Source: JADFOI01 sp965218935 (GTDB taxonomy: Bacteria; Acidobacteriota; UBA6911; RPQK01; JADFOI01). From it: a stretch of 64,000 bases of DNA. Below the pieces are notes generated by a model. It saw only the letters and a program-made list of their open reading frames with translations. It had not been told where the DNA came from and searched no databases. A program made the translations under genes and the position numbers. Of the stretch, positions 17,157 through 26,100 are shown in pieces; within the stretch, counting starts at the first letter, position 1, and every line of letters starts with the position of its first letter. The DNA is taken from NCBI GenBank assembly GCA_965218935.1, contig CBDCMH010000001.1, positions 496,001-560,000 of the forward strand, given 5' to 3'.

Positions 17157-20100
17157 ATGAAGACCTCCCGTTGGCGATCACCTTTGCTGCCGATAGCGCT
17201 TCTACTGGTGTTTTCATTCCAGATCGCTTCCGTTGCTCAAGTGCCACAGAGTCGCCTTCTCTCCGGTATTCGTCAACTGAGCTTTGAAGGTCTTCGAGCC
17301 GGGGAAGGATACTTTAATCCAGACGGGTCGATGCTCATTTTCCAGAGTGAACGCGAGCCGGAAAACCCCTTTTTCCAGATTTATTTGATGGACCTGGAAA
17401 CGGGCGATACGCGTCGCGTCAGCCCGGGTTTCGGCAAAACCACCTGCGGCTGGATCCATCCCAACCAGCCCAGGCTGCTTTTTGCATCGACCCATGATGA
17501 TCCGGAAGCACGCCTCAAGCAGGAAGAAGAGTATAGGCTGCGGGCTTCCGGAAATGTCGGCCGTTATTCGTGGGATTACGACGAATATTTTGACATTTTC
17601 GAAGGCAATTTCGAGGGGGGGAATCTCAGGAATCTGACCCAGGCTAGGGGTTACGACGCCGAGGGTTCCTGGTCGCCCGATGGAAATCTGATTGTCTTTT
17701 CCTCAAATCGTCACGCCTACACCGAAAAACTTTCTCCTCAGGATCAGAGCATCTTTGAGACCGACAAGTCTTACCTGGTGGATTTGTACCTGATGAATGC
17801 CGATGGCACCGAGGTCAGGCGCCTGACCCATACCCCGGGCTATGATGGGGGGCCCTTCTTCAGTCCGGATGGTCAAGAGATTGTGTGGCGGCGATTCTCC
17901 GAAGATGGCACCACGGCTGAGATTTTCACCAGGAAATTGGATGGCTCACCGGAAAGGCAAATGTCCCGTCTGGGGGCCATGTCCTGGGCGCCCTATTTTC
18001 ATCCTTCGGGGGACTACTTGATCTTTGCCACCAACCTGCACGGATTTGAGAACTTTGAGCTTTACCTGGTGGATCGGGAGGGGAGAAGTGAACCGGTTCG
18101 AGTGACTTCCCGGGAGGGCTTCGATGGTCTGCCCGTGTTCCATCCCGATGGGAGGCAGCTGGTTTGGACCAGCACGGCCACGGGGAATCGGCGATCGCAG
18201 TTGTTTATCGCCCAGTGGGATGACGGTGAGGCTCGCCGGCTTTTAGGCTTGGATGAAGTCGTGCAGGTTGCAGGGATCCGGCGTGATGAGATAAGCACCC
18301 GGGACACTTTCCCCGACGTTGAAGCCACTCAACCGGAAATCAGTCCTCAGGATCTGCGTCTCCATGTGAGCTACCTGGCCTCGGATCAGACGGAAGGACG
18401 TCTCACGGGGACGCAAGGGGCAAAACGAGCAACGGAGTATGTGGCTTCGACCTTCCAGTTCCTCGGGCTGGAGCCGGCGGGTGACGACGGAACCTATTTT
18501 CAAAGCTTTGAGTTTACGTCCGGAGTTTCTCTGGGGCCTGAAAATCACTTGAGGGAAAAGGGAAAGAGCTCCGGGGGTGATCTTGTGGTTGATCAGGATT
18601 GGCGGCCCCTGGCTTTTTCAAAGAGTGGCGGCATCGACCCGGCGGGAATCGTGTTTGCCGGTTACGGCATTGTTGCGCCAGCAACACAGGAGCACGACGA
18701 GTATGATTCCTACGCTCATTTGGATATTACCGACAAATGGGTGCTGGTCTTTCGCTACCTGCCTGAAGAAATTTCTCCGGAATTTCGGCAACATCTGAGC
18801 CGCTACTCGAGTCTGCGATTTAAAGCGATGGTGGCGCGAGATCGAGGGGCGCGCGGAGTCATGGTCGTCAGTGGGCCCAATTCCCAGGTGAAGGAGGAGC
18901 TGGTCGGCCTCTCTTTCGATAGTTCGCAGGCCGGGACCAGCATCGGCGTGATTTCGGTGACCGATACCGTTGGCCAACGGTTGCTTGAATCTGCTGGGAA
19001 AGATCTGAAGGTTATCCAGGACCAGCTGGACACAGGACAATCGGTCATGGGATTTGGAATTTCCGGTCTTGAGCTGGAGGGGGAAATCGATATTCAGAAA
19101 GAGAAGCGGATGGGTCGCAATGTGCTGGCCCGTCTCAAGAGTGGTGGGCAGCCGAACAATGCGGTTGTTGTGGGTGCTCACGTGGACCATCTGGGTTATG
19201 GTCGAGGTGCCGGTTCTCTGGCTCGAGAAGAAGAGCGCGGCCTGATTCACTACGGAGCCGATGACAACGCCTCGGGTGTGGGCGCGGTGTTGGAGATCGC
19301 TCAATACCTCGTGAATCGACAGGCCCAGGGCCAGCTCCCCATGAAAAGGGATCTGCTCTTTGCCGCCTGGTCAGGGGAGGAACTGGGTTTGCTGGGCTCC
19401 AGCCATTTTGTGCAAAATTTGTTGGAGCAAAGTCGGTCCTCCTCATTGACTTCGCAGATCGCGGCTTACTTGAATATGGACATGATCGGCCGTTTGAGGG
19501 AGAGTCTTGTTTTGCAGGGAGTGGGCTCAAGCTCTGTCTGGCCGGGAGAGGCGGAGAGGCGCAACGTTCCCATCGGACTCCCAATCGTCATCCAAAATGA
19601 CAGCTACCTGCCTACCGATGCGACCAGCTTCTATCTCAAGGGCGTTCCACTTCTGAGTGCCTTCACAGGCGTACACCAGGATTATCACACTCCTCGGGAT
19701 ACGGCTGACAAGATCAACTATAAAGGTGCGGAAAAGATCGCACGCTTCATGGCGCTGATCACGAGTTCCCTGCTCACGAGCGAGAGTGCACCCGACTATG
19801 TCGAGATGGAGCGGCCCGGGAGCTCCACGGGACGGGCCGCTTTGCGTGCTTACCTGGGGACGATCCCTGACTATTCTCAAGGCGATGTCGCGGGTGGCAA
19901 ACTTTCCGGGGTGATGAAAGGAGCGCCGGCCGAACAGGCGGGGCTCCAGGCCGGAGACGTGGTCATTGAGCTGGCAGGTCAGAAAATCGAGAACATTTAC
20001 GACTACACCTATGCCATCGATGCTCTGAAGGTAGGGACTGCTGTGAAGATCGTGGTGTTGAGAGGGAACCCGCCGAGTGACCGTGACGGTGACGCCGACT

Positions 20101-20294
20101 TCAAGAGAGTAGGGGTCGGCCGGAGGCCTTCGCCATCCGCACGAGCTCGCCCCTACGAAGCTTCCTTGACCCTGTTCTCCACCACATCTGCCAGCATGGC
20201 CACCAGGAGCGGGTCGTCGTTGGGCATCTCGGTTCGTGTCAGGACGATGCCCATTTCTTTGGCCTCCTCCTGGGCTTTCAAGTCGAGGTCGTAA
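17157..20294 (+). CDS. Secreted PD40 propeller / M28 metallopeptidase / PDZ protein
   Basis: 1045 residues. A signal peptide (about 1-27) precedes PD40/TolB-like propeller repeats (about 35-395), including the SWSPDGNLIVFSSN and FHPDGRQLVW types. A PA-like insert and an M28 zinc peptidase follow at about 640-880: GAHVDHLGYG, YGADDNASGV, WSGEELGLLG and VHQDYHTP give the His, Asp, Glu-Glu and His ligands. A PDZ domain occupies about 925-985 (GAPAEQAGLQAGDVVIELAG). After VVLRGN the frame runs into a family F palindrome and then antisense to hemH, so the last 70 or so residues are not native; the original C-terminus was lost. Confidence 0.86.
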   Translation: MKTSRWRSPLLPIALLLVFSFQIASVAQVPQSRLLSGIRQLSFEGLRAGEGYFNPDGSMLIFQSEREPENPFFQIYLMDLETGDTRRVSPGFGKTTCGWIHPNQPRLLFASTHDDPEARLKQEEEYRLRASGNVGRYSWDYDEYFDIFEGNFEGGNLRNLTQARGYDAEGSWSPDGNLIVFSSNRHAYTEKLSPQDQSIFETDKSYLVDLYLMNADGTEVRRLTHTPGYDGGPFFSPDGQEIVWRRFSEDGTTAEIFTRKLDGSPERQMSRLGAMSWAPYFHPSGDYLIFATNLHGFENFELYLVDREGRSEPVRVTSREGFDGLPVFHPDGRQLVWTSTATGNRRSQLFIAQWDDGEARRLLGLDEVVQVAGIRRDEISTRDTFPDVEATQPEISPQDLRLHVSYLASDQTEGRLTGTQGAKRATEYVASTFQFLGLEPAGDDGTYFQSFEFTSGVSLGPENHLREKGKSSGGDLVVDQDWRPLAFSKSGGIDPAGIVFAGYGIVAPATQEHDEYDSYAHLDITDKWVLVFRYLPEEISPEFRQHLSRYSSLRFKAMVARDRGARGVMVVSGPNSQVKEELVGLSFDSSQAGTSIGVISVTDTVGQRLLESAGKDLKVIQDQLDTGQSVMGFGISGLELEGEIDIQKEKRMGRNVLARLKSGGQPNNAVVVGAHVDHLGYGRGAGSLAREEERGLIHYGADDNASGVGAVLEIAQYLVNRQAQGQLPMKRDLLFAAWSGEELGLLGSSHFVQNLLEQSRSSSLTSQIAAYLNMDMIGRLRESLVLQGVGSSSVWPGEAERRNVPIGLPIVIQNDSYLPTDATSFYLKGVPLLSAFTGVHQDYHTPRDTADKINYKGAEKIARFMALITSSLLTSESAPDYVEMERPGSSTGRAALRAYLGTIPDYSQGDVAGGKLSGVMKGAPAEQAGLQAGDVVIELAGQKIENIYDYTYAIDALKVGTAVKIVVLRGNPPSDRDGDADFKRVGVGRRPSPSARARPYEASLTLFSTTSASMATRSGSSLGISVRVRTMPISLASSWAFKSRS
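20109..20156. repeat. family F palindrome
   Basis: GTAGGGGTCGGCCGGAGGCC at the left is answered by GAGCTCGCCCCTAC at the right. It lies at the convergent ends of the M28 peptidase and hemH genes, and the hemH TAG stop (20153-20155) is inside it. A related GTAGGGGCGAGCCGG word occurs at about 63707-63721, also between convergent genes. Confidence 0.6.
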
Positions 20295-21088
20295 AGAATT
20301 TCCAGGTGATCCATCAGGAATCCGATCGGTACAGCCAGAAAGGTCTCTTCTCCCTGATCTCGCAATTCCTGTAAAAGGTCGGTCAAATCGGGTCCCAGCC
20401 AGGGTTGACCACCGCCTCCCTTACTCTGGTAAGCGGTTGTCCATCGGGATAGACGGCACTTCTTGGCCAAGGCCTCTGCGGCCGTCTCAAACTGTTCGCT
20501 GTAAGGATCGTTCCATTCCTGGATGCGAGCAGGCAGACTGTGATTGGTGAAGACAACGGTGGGAGTTTTCTCTTGCCGATGCAGAACGTCCTCGATTCGG
20601 CTTCCCCACAGCTCCAAGAAAAGAGGGTGGAGGTTCCAGTCCTCAGCATAGGACCACTGGATCGGATCGTCCAAGGGACTGTTGGATTCCTCAACAAGCC
20701 GATAATATCCTTCAGTACTCATGCGAGAGCGAAAGGGGGCCAGAGCCACGGCTATGGCCTCTTTTATCCCGGCCTCTGCCATTTGAGACACCACATCCTC
20801 GATCAAGGGAGGAGAATGTTTCATGCCCCAGTAAACTTGAAAACGCTCAGGAGATTGTTGGTCGAGGATGTTCTGGAGAGCCTGGGCGATACTTTCCGTG
20901 ATGGGGTACAAAGGAGAACCCCCGACAGCCTGGTAGCGCTCCTTCAGGTCTCGACATTCCTCCTCGGTGGGTTCGGTCTTGCGATAGTACTGAAGAATGT
21001 GTCTCAGGTAGTCCGATATGGCTTGATCATCCAGTGAGGGCGCACTGCCGTAGGCCATGATCAGAACACCCACTGGACCGGATTTCAT
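20153..21088 (-). CDS. hemH: Ferrochelatase (HemH/CpfC type)
   Basis: 311 residues from the ATG at 21088 (MKSGPVGVLIMAYGSAP), a start that lies one base after the nadA stop. VGGSPLYPITESIAQAL, VYWGMKHSPP, FTNHSLPARI (catalytic histidine) and AYQSKGGGGQPWLGPDL are ferrochelatase motifs. With HemQ in the window it probably inserts iron into coproporphyrin III. A longer upstream frame overlaps nadA and is rejected. The C-terminal EAS and stop lie in a family F repeat. Confidence 0.9.
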   Translation of the reverse strand: MKSGPVGVLIMAYGSAPSLDDQAISDYLRHILQYYRKTEPTEEECRDLKERYQAVGGSPLYPITESIAQALQNILDQQSPERFQVYWGMKHSPPLIEDVVSQMAEAGIKEAIAVALAPFRSRMSTEGYYRLVEESNSPLDDPIQWSYAEDWNLHPLFLELWGSRIEDVLHRQEKTPTVVFTNHSLPARIQEWNDPYSEQFETAAEALAKKCRLSRWTTAYQSKGGGGQPWLGPDLTDLLQELRDQGEETFLAVPIGFLMDHLEILYDLDLKAQEEAKEMGIVLTRTEMPNDDPLLVAMLADVVENRVKEAS

Positions 21089-21089
21089 T

Positions 21090-22115
21090 TTAGCCCAGAG
21101 CCAGCATTCTTTCCACAGCCCGCCGGGCCGGTTCAGCAACCTGCAAGTCGACCTCAACCCGGTGTTCCAGGTTCTGGAGGGTGTTGAGGATTTTGGGCAA
21201 GGTGATTCTTTTCATGTGAGGGCAAAGATTGCAGGGGCGTATAAATTCAATTTCGGGGAATTCCACCGCCACATTGTCACTCATGGAGCACTCCGTGATC
21301 AGTACGACTCGCGCAGGCCGGTGTTTCCCAACGTGCCCGATCATGGCTGAGGTCGAGCCCACAAAGTCGGCTTCTGCCAGAACGTCGGGGGGACACTCGG
21401 GATGAGCCAGGATTTGGATATCCGAGAACTGTCGTCGATAACCGGAAAGATCCTCTTGGCTAAAACGTTCGTGCACCTCGCAATGACCCTTCCAAATGAT
21501 CACATCGACGTCGGTTTTGGAAGCAACGTGTCGAGCCAGAAACTCGTCGGGAAGGAAGATGACTCGCTCACTGCCCAGTGATTCCACTACCTCGACTGCG
21601 TTGGCCGAGGTGCAGCAGATATCGGATTCGGCTTTCACGGCAGCCGAAGTATTCACGTAGGTCACCACCGGGACTGAGGGGTATCGTTCACGCAAGAGTC
21701 GAACATCTTCGGCCGTGATTGATGCTGCCAGTGAGCAGCCCGCTTCTAGGTCAGGGATCAAAACGGTCTTTTCCGGGTTCAGTAACTTGGCGGTCTCAGC
21801 CATGAAATGAACCCCGCAAAGAACGATCACGTCGGCGTCGGTTTCCACCGCCTGCCGAGCCAGAGCCAGAGAGTCACCGGCAAGATCGGCAACCCCGTGA
21901 AAGATCTCCGGGGTCTGATAGTTGTGGGCCAGAATAATGGCGTTGCGCCGCTTTTTCAGTTCGTTGATGGCAACAATTTGAGGGGCGTGAACAGGCCACT
22001 CGATTGCAGGAATCACATGGCGCAAGCGTTCATAGGTCAGCGCGGTTGCCTGAGCCACCTCTGGCGTATAAGGAAGATCGGTCACTCCAGGTTCAGTCGC
22101 CCGTGTCGCTGTCAT
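21090..22115 (-). CDS. nadA: Quinolinate synthase
   Basis: 341 residues from ATG 22115, which has AAGGAGTTTTTCG just upstream. Three cluster cysteines are in VVLCGVHFM, ITECSMSDN and PCNLCPHMK; AHNYQTPEI and GCSLAASI bind the substrate. It condenses iminoaspartate with dihydroxyacetone phosphate to quinolinate on a 4Fe-4S cluster. It is downstream of an NrtR-type regulator, which suggests control by NAD status, and is almost fused to hemH (one-base gap), coupling NAD and heme supply. Confidence 0.94.
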   Translation of the reverse strand: MTATRATEPGVTDLPYTPEVAQATALTYERLRHVIPAIEWPVHAPQIVAINELKKRRNAIILAHNYQTPEIFHGVADLAGDSLALARQAVETDADVIVLCGVHFMAETAKLLNPEKTVLIPDLEAGCSLAASITAEDVRLLRERYPSVPVVTYVNTSAAVKAESDICCTSANAVEVVESLGSERVIFLPDEFLARHVASKTDVDVIIWKGHCEVHERFSQEDLSGYRRQFSDIQILAHPECPPDVLAEADFVGSTSAMIGHVGKHRPARVVLITECSMSDNVAVEFPEIEFIRPCNLCPHMKRITLPKILNTLQNLEHRVEVDLQVAEPARRAVERMLALG

Positions 22116-22126
22116 CGAAAAACTCC

Positions 22127-22147
22127 TTATGCTAATCTTGAGTATAA
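22127..22147 (-). promoter_or_regulatory. Candidate NrtR operator before nadA
   Basis: On the minus strand TTATACTCAAG continues to ATTAGCATAA, a 21 bp imperfect palindrome pairing at 8 of 10 positions (arms TTATxCTxA and TxAGxATAA). It touches the nadA ribosome site AAGGAG. NrtR operators are palindromes of about this size next to NAD-synthesis genes; I infer the link from position and symmetry and have not compared it with a lineage-specific motif. Confidence 0.4.
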
Positions 22148-22171
22148 CTAAGTTGTCTTTCGTGATCAAGC

Positions 22172-22195
22172 CGGCCGGGATTATGGATAGGTTTT
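22172..22195. repeat. solo family A end
   Basis: GGCCGGGATTATGGATAGGTT resembles the family A inverted end (TAGCCCTTATTATGGATA). It sits between nrtR and nadA, and the nrtR TAA stop begins at its edge. Confidence 0.5.
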
Positions 22196-23234
22196 ACTTC
22201 GTCAGGGCTCCAGGAAGGCCGATACCCGGGGCCGGGCGTTCGCGAAGCACCTCGCGCCGAAAGCGAAAAAGCTCGGCGGGTCGGCCGCCGGTTTTCGGAG
22301 CCAACTGGCCGGTACCTTCCACCAACCCTCCCTTTTCCACCAGGCGCCGAAAGTTTTGTTTGTGTAAACGGTCTCCCGCTAGAGCTTCCACAACCCGCTG
22401 AAGCTGCAGCAAGGTAAAAGTGGGCGAAAGCAGTTCGAAGACCACGGGACGATATTTGATTTTGCCCCTGAGCCGCCCCAGTGCAGTAGCCAGAATCCGG
22501 CGGTGATCCAGTGCCATCGGTGGGCCTAGTGGGCTCGTTTTGGGTTGCGGAGAAGACCCTTTAGAAATCTTTTGAGATTCTTGTCGATTTCTTTTGGCTA
22601 CAATTTTGTCCAGTGCCTGTTCGACAACCAGACCAGCCTCGTAAAGAAGCTCATAACGTTCCAACACTCGCTCCTGGTCCCAGGGAGCTCCTTCCAGACC
22701 AAAGGCGATCTCAATCCTTTCCTGCCGGTGGCTGCGAATAGTAGCATCGGCAGCCGCTTGAACCCACCGGGCCAGAGCTGGGGCGATGTGCTCATCGATC
22801 CTGGATGGGCGCTTCCACAGCCAATTCTCCCAGGGAAAGTACTCGTACCAGTCTCGCCAGTGTGCCTCTCCTCGAACGGAAAGCTGTTCCTCCCTCACCA
22901 AGGCCAGATAGGGTATGGAAATGACCCGCGGTCCTCCTTGACGAACCCCTGGCTCTCGATTGCGGTCCCCGAAAGTGTAGAGTTGCTCGACATACCCCAA
23001 CTCAATCCCGGTTTGTTCTCGTACCCAGTCCCTCAGGCTCAACTCGAGCGTGCGGTCGGCAGCCGGGTCAAGAGGTCCAAAAGGGAGTGCGTCCGGTGGG
23101 GACCGGTCTCCAAGACCCGCCTCCCCGGGCACGGTGAGAAAGTAGCCCGGGTGTTTTACGGTCAAGATCCGCGGTATGTCATCCGTGACCGCCACGATCA
23201 CTCCGTTGAGTACAATCACAAGCGGAGTGGTCAT
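22194..23234 (-). CDS. nrtR: NrtR-type Nudix-related transcriptional regulator of NAD metabolism
   Basis: 346 residues. The N-terminal half is a Nudix-like fold (LVIVLNGVIVAVTDD, TVPGEAGLGD, LSLRDWVREQTG) in which the catalytic REuxEE glutamates are absent, as expected for an ADP-ribose sensor. The C-terminal half is the NrtR winged helix: DHRRILATALGRLRGKIKYRP, FTLLQLQRVVEAL, HKQNFRRLVEKG and GRPAELFRF. It is longer than typical NrtR (about 220-300) because of inserts near the middle. It lies directly upstream of nadA on the same strand, and its ATG directly follows the stop of the DinB gene. Confidence 0.82.
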   Translation of the reverse strand: MTTPLVIVLNGVIVAVTDDIPRILTVKHPGYFLTVPGEAGLGDRSPPDALPFGPLDPAADRTLELSLRDWVREQTGIELGYVEQLYTFGDRNREPGVRQGGPRVISIPYLALVREEQLSVRGEAHWRDWYEYFPWENWLWKRPSRIDEHIAPALARWVQAAADATIRSHRQERIEIAFGLEGAPWDQERVLERYELLYEAGLVVEQALDKIVAKRNRQESQKISKGSSPQPKTSPLGPPMALDHRRILATALGRLRGKIKYRPVVFELLSPTFTLLQLQRVVEALAGDRLHKQNFRRLVEKGGLVEGTGQLAPKTGGRPAELFRFRREVLRERPAPGIGLPGALTK

Positions 23235-23729
23235 TTATATTGCGTGCTTCCCTTCAATCCAGATGTCGAAGAGTCGCCGCAAGAGCACTAGCTGTCCCAA
23301 GTGGTAGGCGTTATGGTCTGCAACGAGTAGGGCTTCTCTGAGGATCGTCTGTCCGCTGCTGTGGGGAATTGGAGTATAAAGATCGGTGGAGGGATCAGCT
23401 ACAAGATCCGCCATGGCCTGAAGATCGGCACCAAACGAAGTCACGCTCTTTTGCCAAGCGCTGTTATCAGGGGGAGCTTCGCTATCCGGCCAGTAGCCCT
23501 CCGGAAATTTCGGGGATACATGCTTGGGGTCGCGGCTGAACTCCAGTATGTCCCACTGGGCAATTCGCATGTGCTCCAGGAGTTGCCAGGCAGTGTGGGG
23601 TGCTCCTTCCGGCTTCTTCCCTTGAAACTCTTCAGGTAGGTTGGCAACGACGGTCTCGAAGTCCACATGGCCCTGACGCCCTTTCAGGAGCTTCAGAACG
23701 TGATCTCGAATAACCTTATCATCGGGCAT
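23235..23729 (-). CDS. DinB-family protein
   Basis: 164 residues, four-helix DinB/YfiT fold. Three metal-binding histidines are suggested by HTAWQLLEHMRIAQWDI and VADHNAYHLGQLV. Such proteins bind divalent metal, and some are thiol transferases; the substrate is unknown. AGGAGGATTGG lies before the ATG, and the stop adjoins the nrtR start. Confidence 0.8.
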   Translation of the reverse strand: MPDDKVIRDHVLKLLKGRQGHVDFETVVANLPEEFQGKKPEGAPHTAWQLLEHMRIAQWDILEFSRDPKHVSPKFPEGYWPDSEAPPDNSAWQKSVTSFGADLQAMADLVADPSTDLYTPIPHSSGQTILREALLVADHNAYHLGQLVLLRRLFDIWIEGKHAI

Positions 23730-23802
23730 AGTTCCAATCCTCCTTTATTCCAGAATGGCTGGTAGAATTGCGGCTTATTGTAGTTTTAAGTGGTTGGGAT
23801 GT

Positions 23803-24753
23803 CTATCCACTCAGACAGGCTTCCAAATCTACATTGCCGCCGGAAAGAATGATTCCCACCCGGTGGCCGCTCAGGTCAATCTTTTGCTCTAACAATACGG
23901 CCAGGGGAACCACGGCGGAGGGCTCCACCACGATTTTCATCCGCTCCAAGACCAGCTGCATGGCTTTCATAATGGCTTCCTCGCTGGTCAGGGCGATGGC
24001 ATCCACCAGCTCCATGATGATGGGGAAGGTCTCTTCTCCAAGACTTGTGCGTAGTCCGTCAGCGATCGTATTGGCTTGTTCCAGCAAAATCCGCTTACCC
24101 GCTTTCCAGGAGCGATAGGCATCGTCTGCCCCGGCCGGCTCGGCACCCATCACCTGGATATCGGGTTTGAGTCCCTTGGCTGCTATGAGAGTCCCACTCA
24201 AGAGACCACCGCCGCCCGTGGGTGTCATGAGGACCTCCAACTCCGGCACCTCCTCGAGCAATTCGAATGCCGCCGTTCCGTATCCGCAGATGTTGCGATG
24301 GTCGTTAAAGGGGTGAATCAGATTGGCTCCGGTTCGCTTGTGAATCTCCGCGGCCGTTGTTTCCCTGGCCGACAGGGTCGGCTCACAGAAGGTGATCTCT
24401 CCACCGTAATCGTTGACCGCCGCTTGTTTGACCGCGGGTGCATTGGAGGGCATGACAATATAAGCGGGAATGCCTCGGTTGTGGGCGGCCAATGCCAGGG
24501 CCGCAGCATAATTACCGGAAGAATGAGTCAGGACGCCACGGCTTGCCTGGGCCTCATCCAGCGACAACACGGTGTGCGAGGCACCACGAAATTTGAAGGA
24601 ACCGCTCTTCTGGAAATTCTCACACTTGAAGAACAACTGGGCACCGACCTTTTGATCGATGGTGCTGCAAGTGAGGACCGGAGTGCGGTGAATGGACCCT
24701 CGGATGTGCTGGAGTGCCTGGTCAATGGCTTCAAGGTCGGGGCGTTGATTCAT
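23803..24753 (-). CDS. Threonine/serine dehydratase-type PLP enzyme without ACT domain
   Basis: 316 residues, fold type II PLP enzyme. Lys54 in SGSFKFRGA binds PLP, HSSGNYAAALALAA is the substrate loop, TPTGGGGLLSG the phosphate-binding glycines and LSGGNVD the C-terminal loop. The absence of a regulatory ACT domain makes it a catabolic threonine ammonia-lyase or serine racemase, not biosynthetic IlvA. It follows the LeuB-like gene on the same strand; a strong hairpin sits ten bases before its ATG and no clear ribosome site is visible. Confidence 0.86.
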   Translation of the reverse strand: MNQRPDLEAIDQALQHIRGSIHRTPVLTCSTIDQKVGAQLFFKCENFQKSGSFKFRGASHTVLSLDEAQASRGVLTHSSGNYAAALALAAHNRGIPAYIVMPSNAPAVKQAAVNDYGGEITFCEPTLSARETTAAEIHKRTGANLIHPFNDHRNICGYGTAAFELLEEVPELEVLMTPTGGGGLLSGTLIAAKGLKPDIQVMGAEPAGADDAYRSWKAGKRILLEQANTIADGLRTSLGEETFPIIMELVDAIALTSEEAIMKAMQLVLERMKIVVEPSAVVPLAVLLEQKIDLSGHRVGIILSGGNVDLEACLSG

Positions 24754-24762
24754 GCTCTAGAT

Positions 24763-24814
24763 GTGCTGTAAAGACCACTCCCCCGTCGGAACCCAGAAGT
24801 GGTCTTTACAGCAC
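24763..24814 (-). terminator. 17 bp hairpin between the LeuB-like and dehydratase genes
   Basis: Arms 24763-24779 (GTGCTGTAAAGACCACT) and 24798-24814 are perfect complements with an 18-base loop. It spans the LeuB-like stop codon and ends nine bases before the downstream ATG. There is no U-tract on the minus strand, so it may be a translational control or processing structure rather than a terminator. Confidence 0.55.
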
Positions 24815-25891
24815 CTCACTGACCAAATCACCGACTTTGCTTGTGGTGTAACTCATCCGGCCCGCCGACATGCTTTTCATCTTTGGAGTGGTCTTGGAGA
24901 TGGCCTCCTCGATTCGATTAGCGGCCGCCACCACGTTCGGTGCTTTCTTCTGATCACCCACCAGGTTCAGCAGCATGCCCATGGCGGCGATGGCTGCGAT
25001 CGGGTTGATGACCTCTTGTCCGGTATACTTTGGGGCTGAGCCTCCCATGGGCTCAAACATACTGCAGCCGCTGGGGTCAGGATTGATGTTGCCACCGGCC
25101 GCCACACCCAGGCCTCCTTGAATCATGGCCCCCAGGTCGGTGATGATGTCCCCGAACATGTTGGATACGACTATCGTGTCATAATACTCAGGATTCTTCA
25201 CGAACCACATGCAGGCTGCGTCGATGTGATTGTAGTCGCGTTTGACGTCGGGATAGTCAGCCTCACCAATTTCCTCAAAGGCACGGAACCAAAGATCTCC
25301 CGCGTAGGTGAGGACGTTGGTTTTGTGCACAAGCGTGAGTTGGTTACGATCTTTGCGCCGCCGGCAGTGCTCAAAGGCCCAGCGCAGGCATCGTTCAACG
25401 CCGAAACGGGTGGCGATCATCTCCTGGGTGGCCACTTCCTGTGCGGTGTTCTTTCGCAGAAAACCACCCGCCCCACAGTAAAGGTCCTCCGTATTCTCAC
25501 GAACCACCTCAAAGCGGATGTCCTCCGGACCTTTGTCCTTGAGGGGGCAGTCGACGCCCGGATAAAGCTTGACCGGGCGAAGGTTGATGTATTGATCCAG
25601 CTGGAAGCGGATCTCCAGCAGCAGGCCCTTCTCCAAGATGCCCGGGGGCACCTCCGGGTGGCCTACAGCGCCTAGGTAGATAGCATCAAATTGCCGAAAC
25701 TCATCGATCTGCTCTTCGGTGATGACTTCGCCTGTTTTCAGGTACCGATCGCCGCCGTAATCAAACTCGGTCGTCTCGTATTTGAAACCCTCCAGGGTCG
25801 CTACGGCGTTGAGCACCTTGCATGCCTCCCGGGTCACTTCCGGCCCGGTTCCATCACCACCAATTACAGCAATTTTGAGTGTATCTACCAT
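24806..25891 (-). CDS. leuB: 3-isopropylmalate dehydrogenase-like beta-decarboxylating dehydrogenase
   Basis: 361 residues of the isocitrate/isopropylmalate dehydrogenase family. IGGDGTGPEV at the N-terminus, RFQLDQYINLRPVKLYPG and RFEVVRENTEDLY bind substrate, HKTNVLTYAGDLW carries the catalytic lysine, NMFGDIITDLG the metal aspartates and GSAPKYTGQEVINPIAA the NAD site. No other leu genes are in the window, so tartrate or homoisocitrate dehydrogenase activity is possible. Divergent from the conserved protein gene at 26101; no regulator site recognised in the 205-base gap. Confidence 0.75.
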   Translation of the reverse strand: MVDTLKIAVIGGDGTGPEVTREACKVLNAVATLEGFKYETTEFDYGGDRYLKTGEVITEEQIDEFRQFDAIYLGAVGHPEVPPGILEKGLLLEIRFQLDQYINLRPVKLYPGVDCPLKDKGPEDIRFEVVRENTEDLYCGAGGFLRKNTAQEVATQEMIATRFGVERCLRWAFEHCRRRKDRNQLTLVHKTNVLTYAGDLWFRAFEEIGEADYPDVKRDYNHIDAACMWFVKNPEYYDTIVVSNMFGDIITDLGAMIQGGLGVAAGGNINPDPSGCSMFEPMGGSAPKYTGQEVINPIAAIAAMGMLLNLVGDQKKAPNVVAAANRIEEAISKTTPKMKSMSAGRMSYTTSKVGDLVSEVL

Positions 25892-26100
25892 CAGATTATC
25901 CTTCTTGAATCATGTCCATTACAAGAGAGGGCAATGTAGCAAAACTTTGCCCCTCCTACAAGGAACTTCGTGCAGTCGTGCTGTTGTGTGTCTGTGGCAC
26001 CCAGAGTTTTTCTGGAACCAGACTCTCACAACTCACAAATCCCATTTAAGGTACTATAAGTGGGAATTAAAGGGGGATGAGTCCAGTGCTAAAATAGGTG

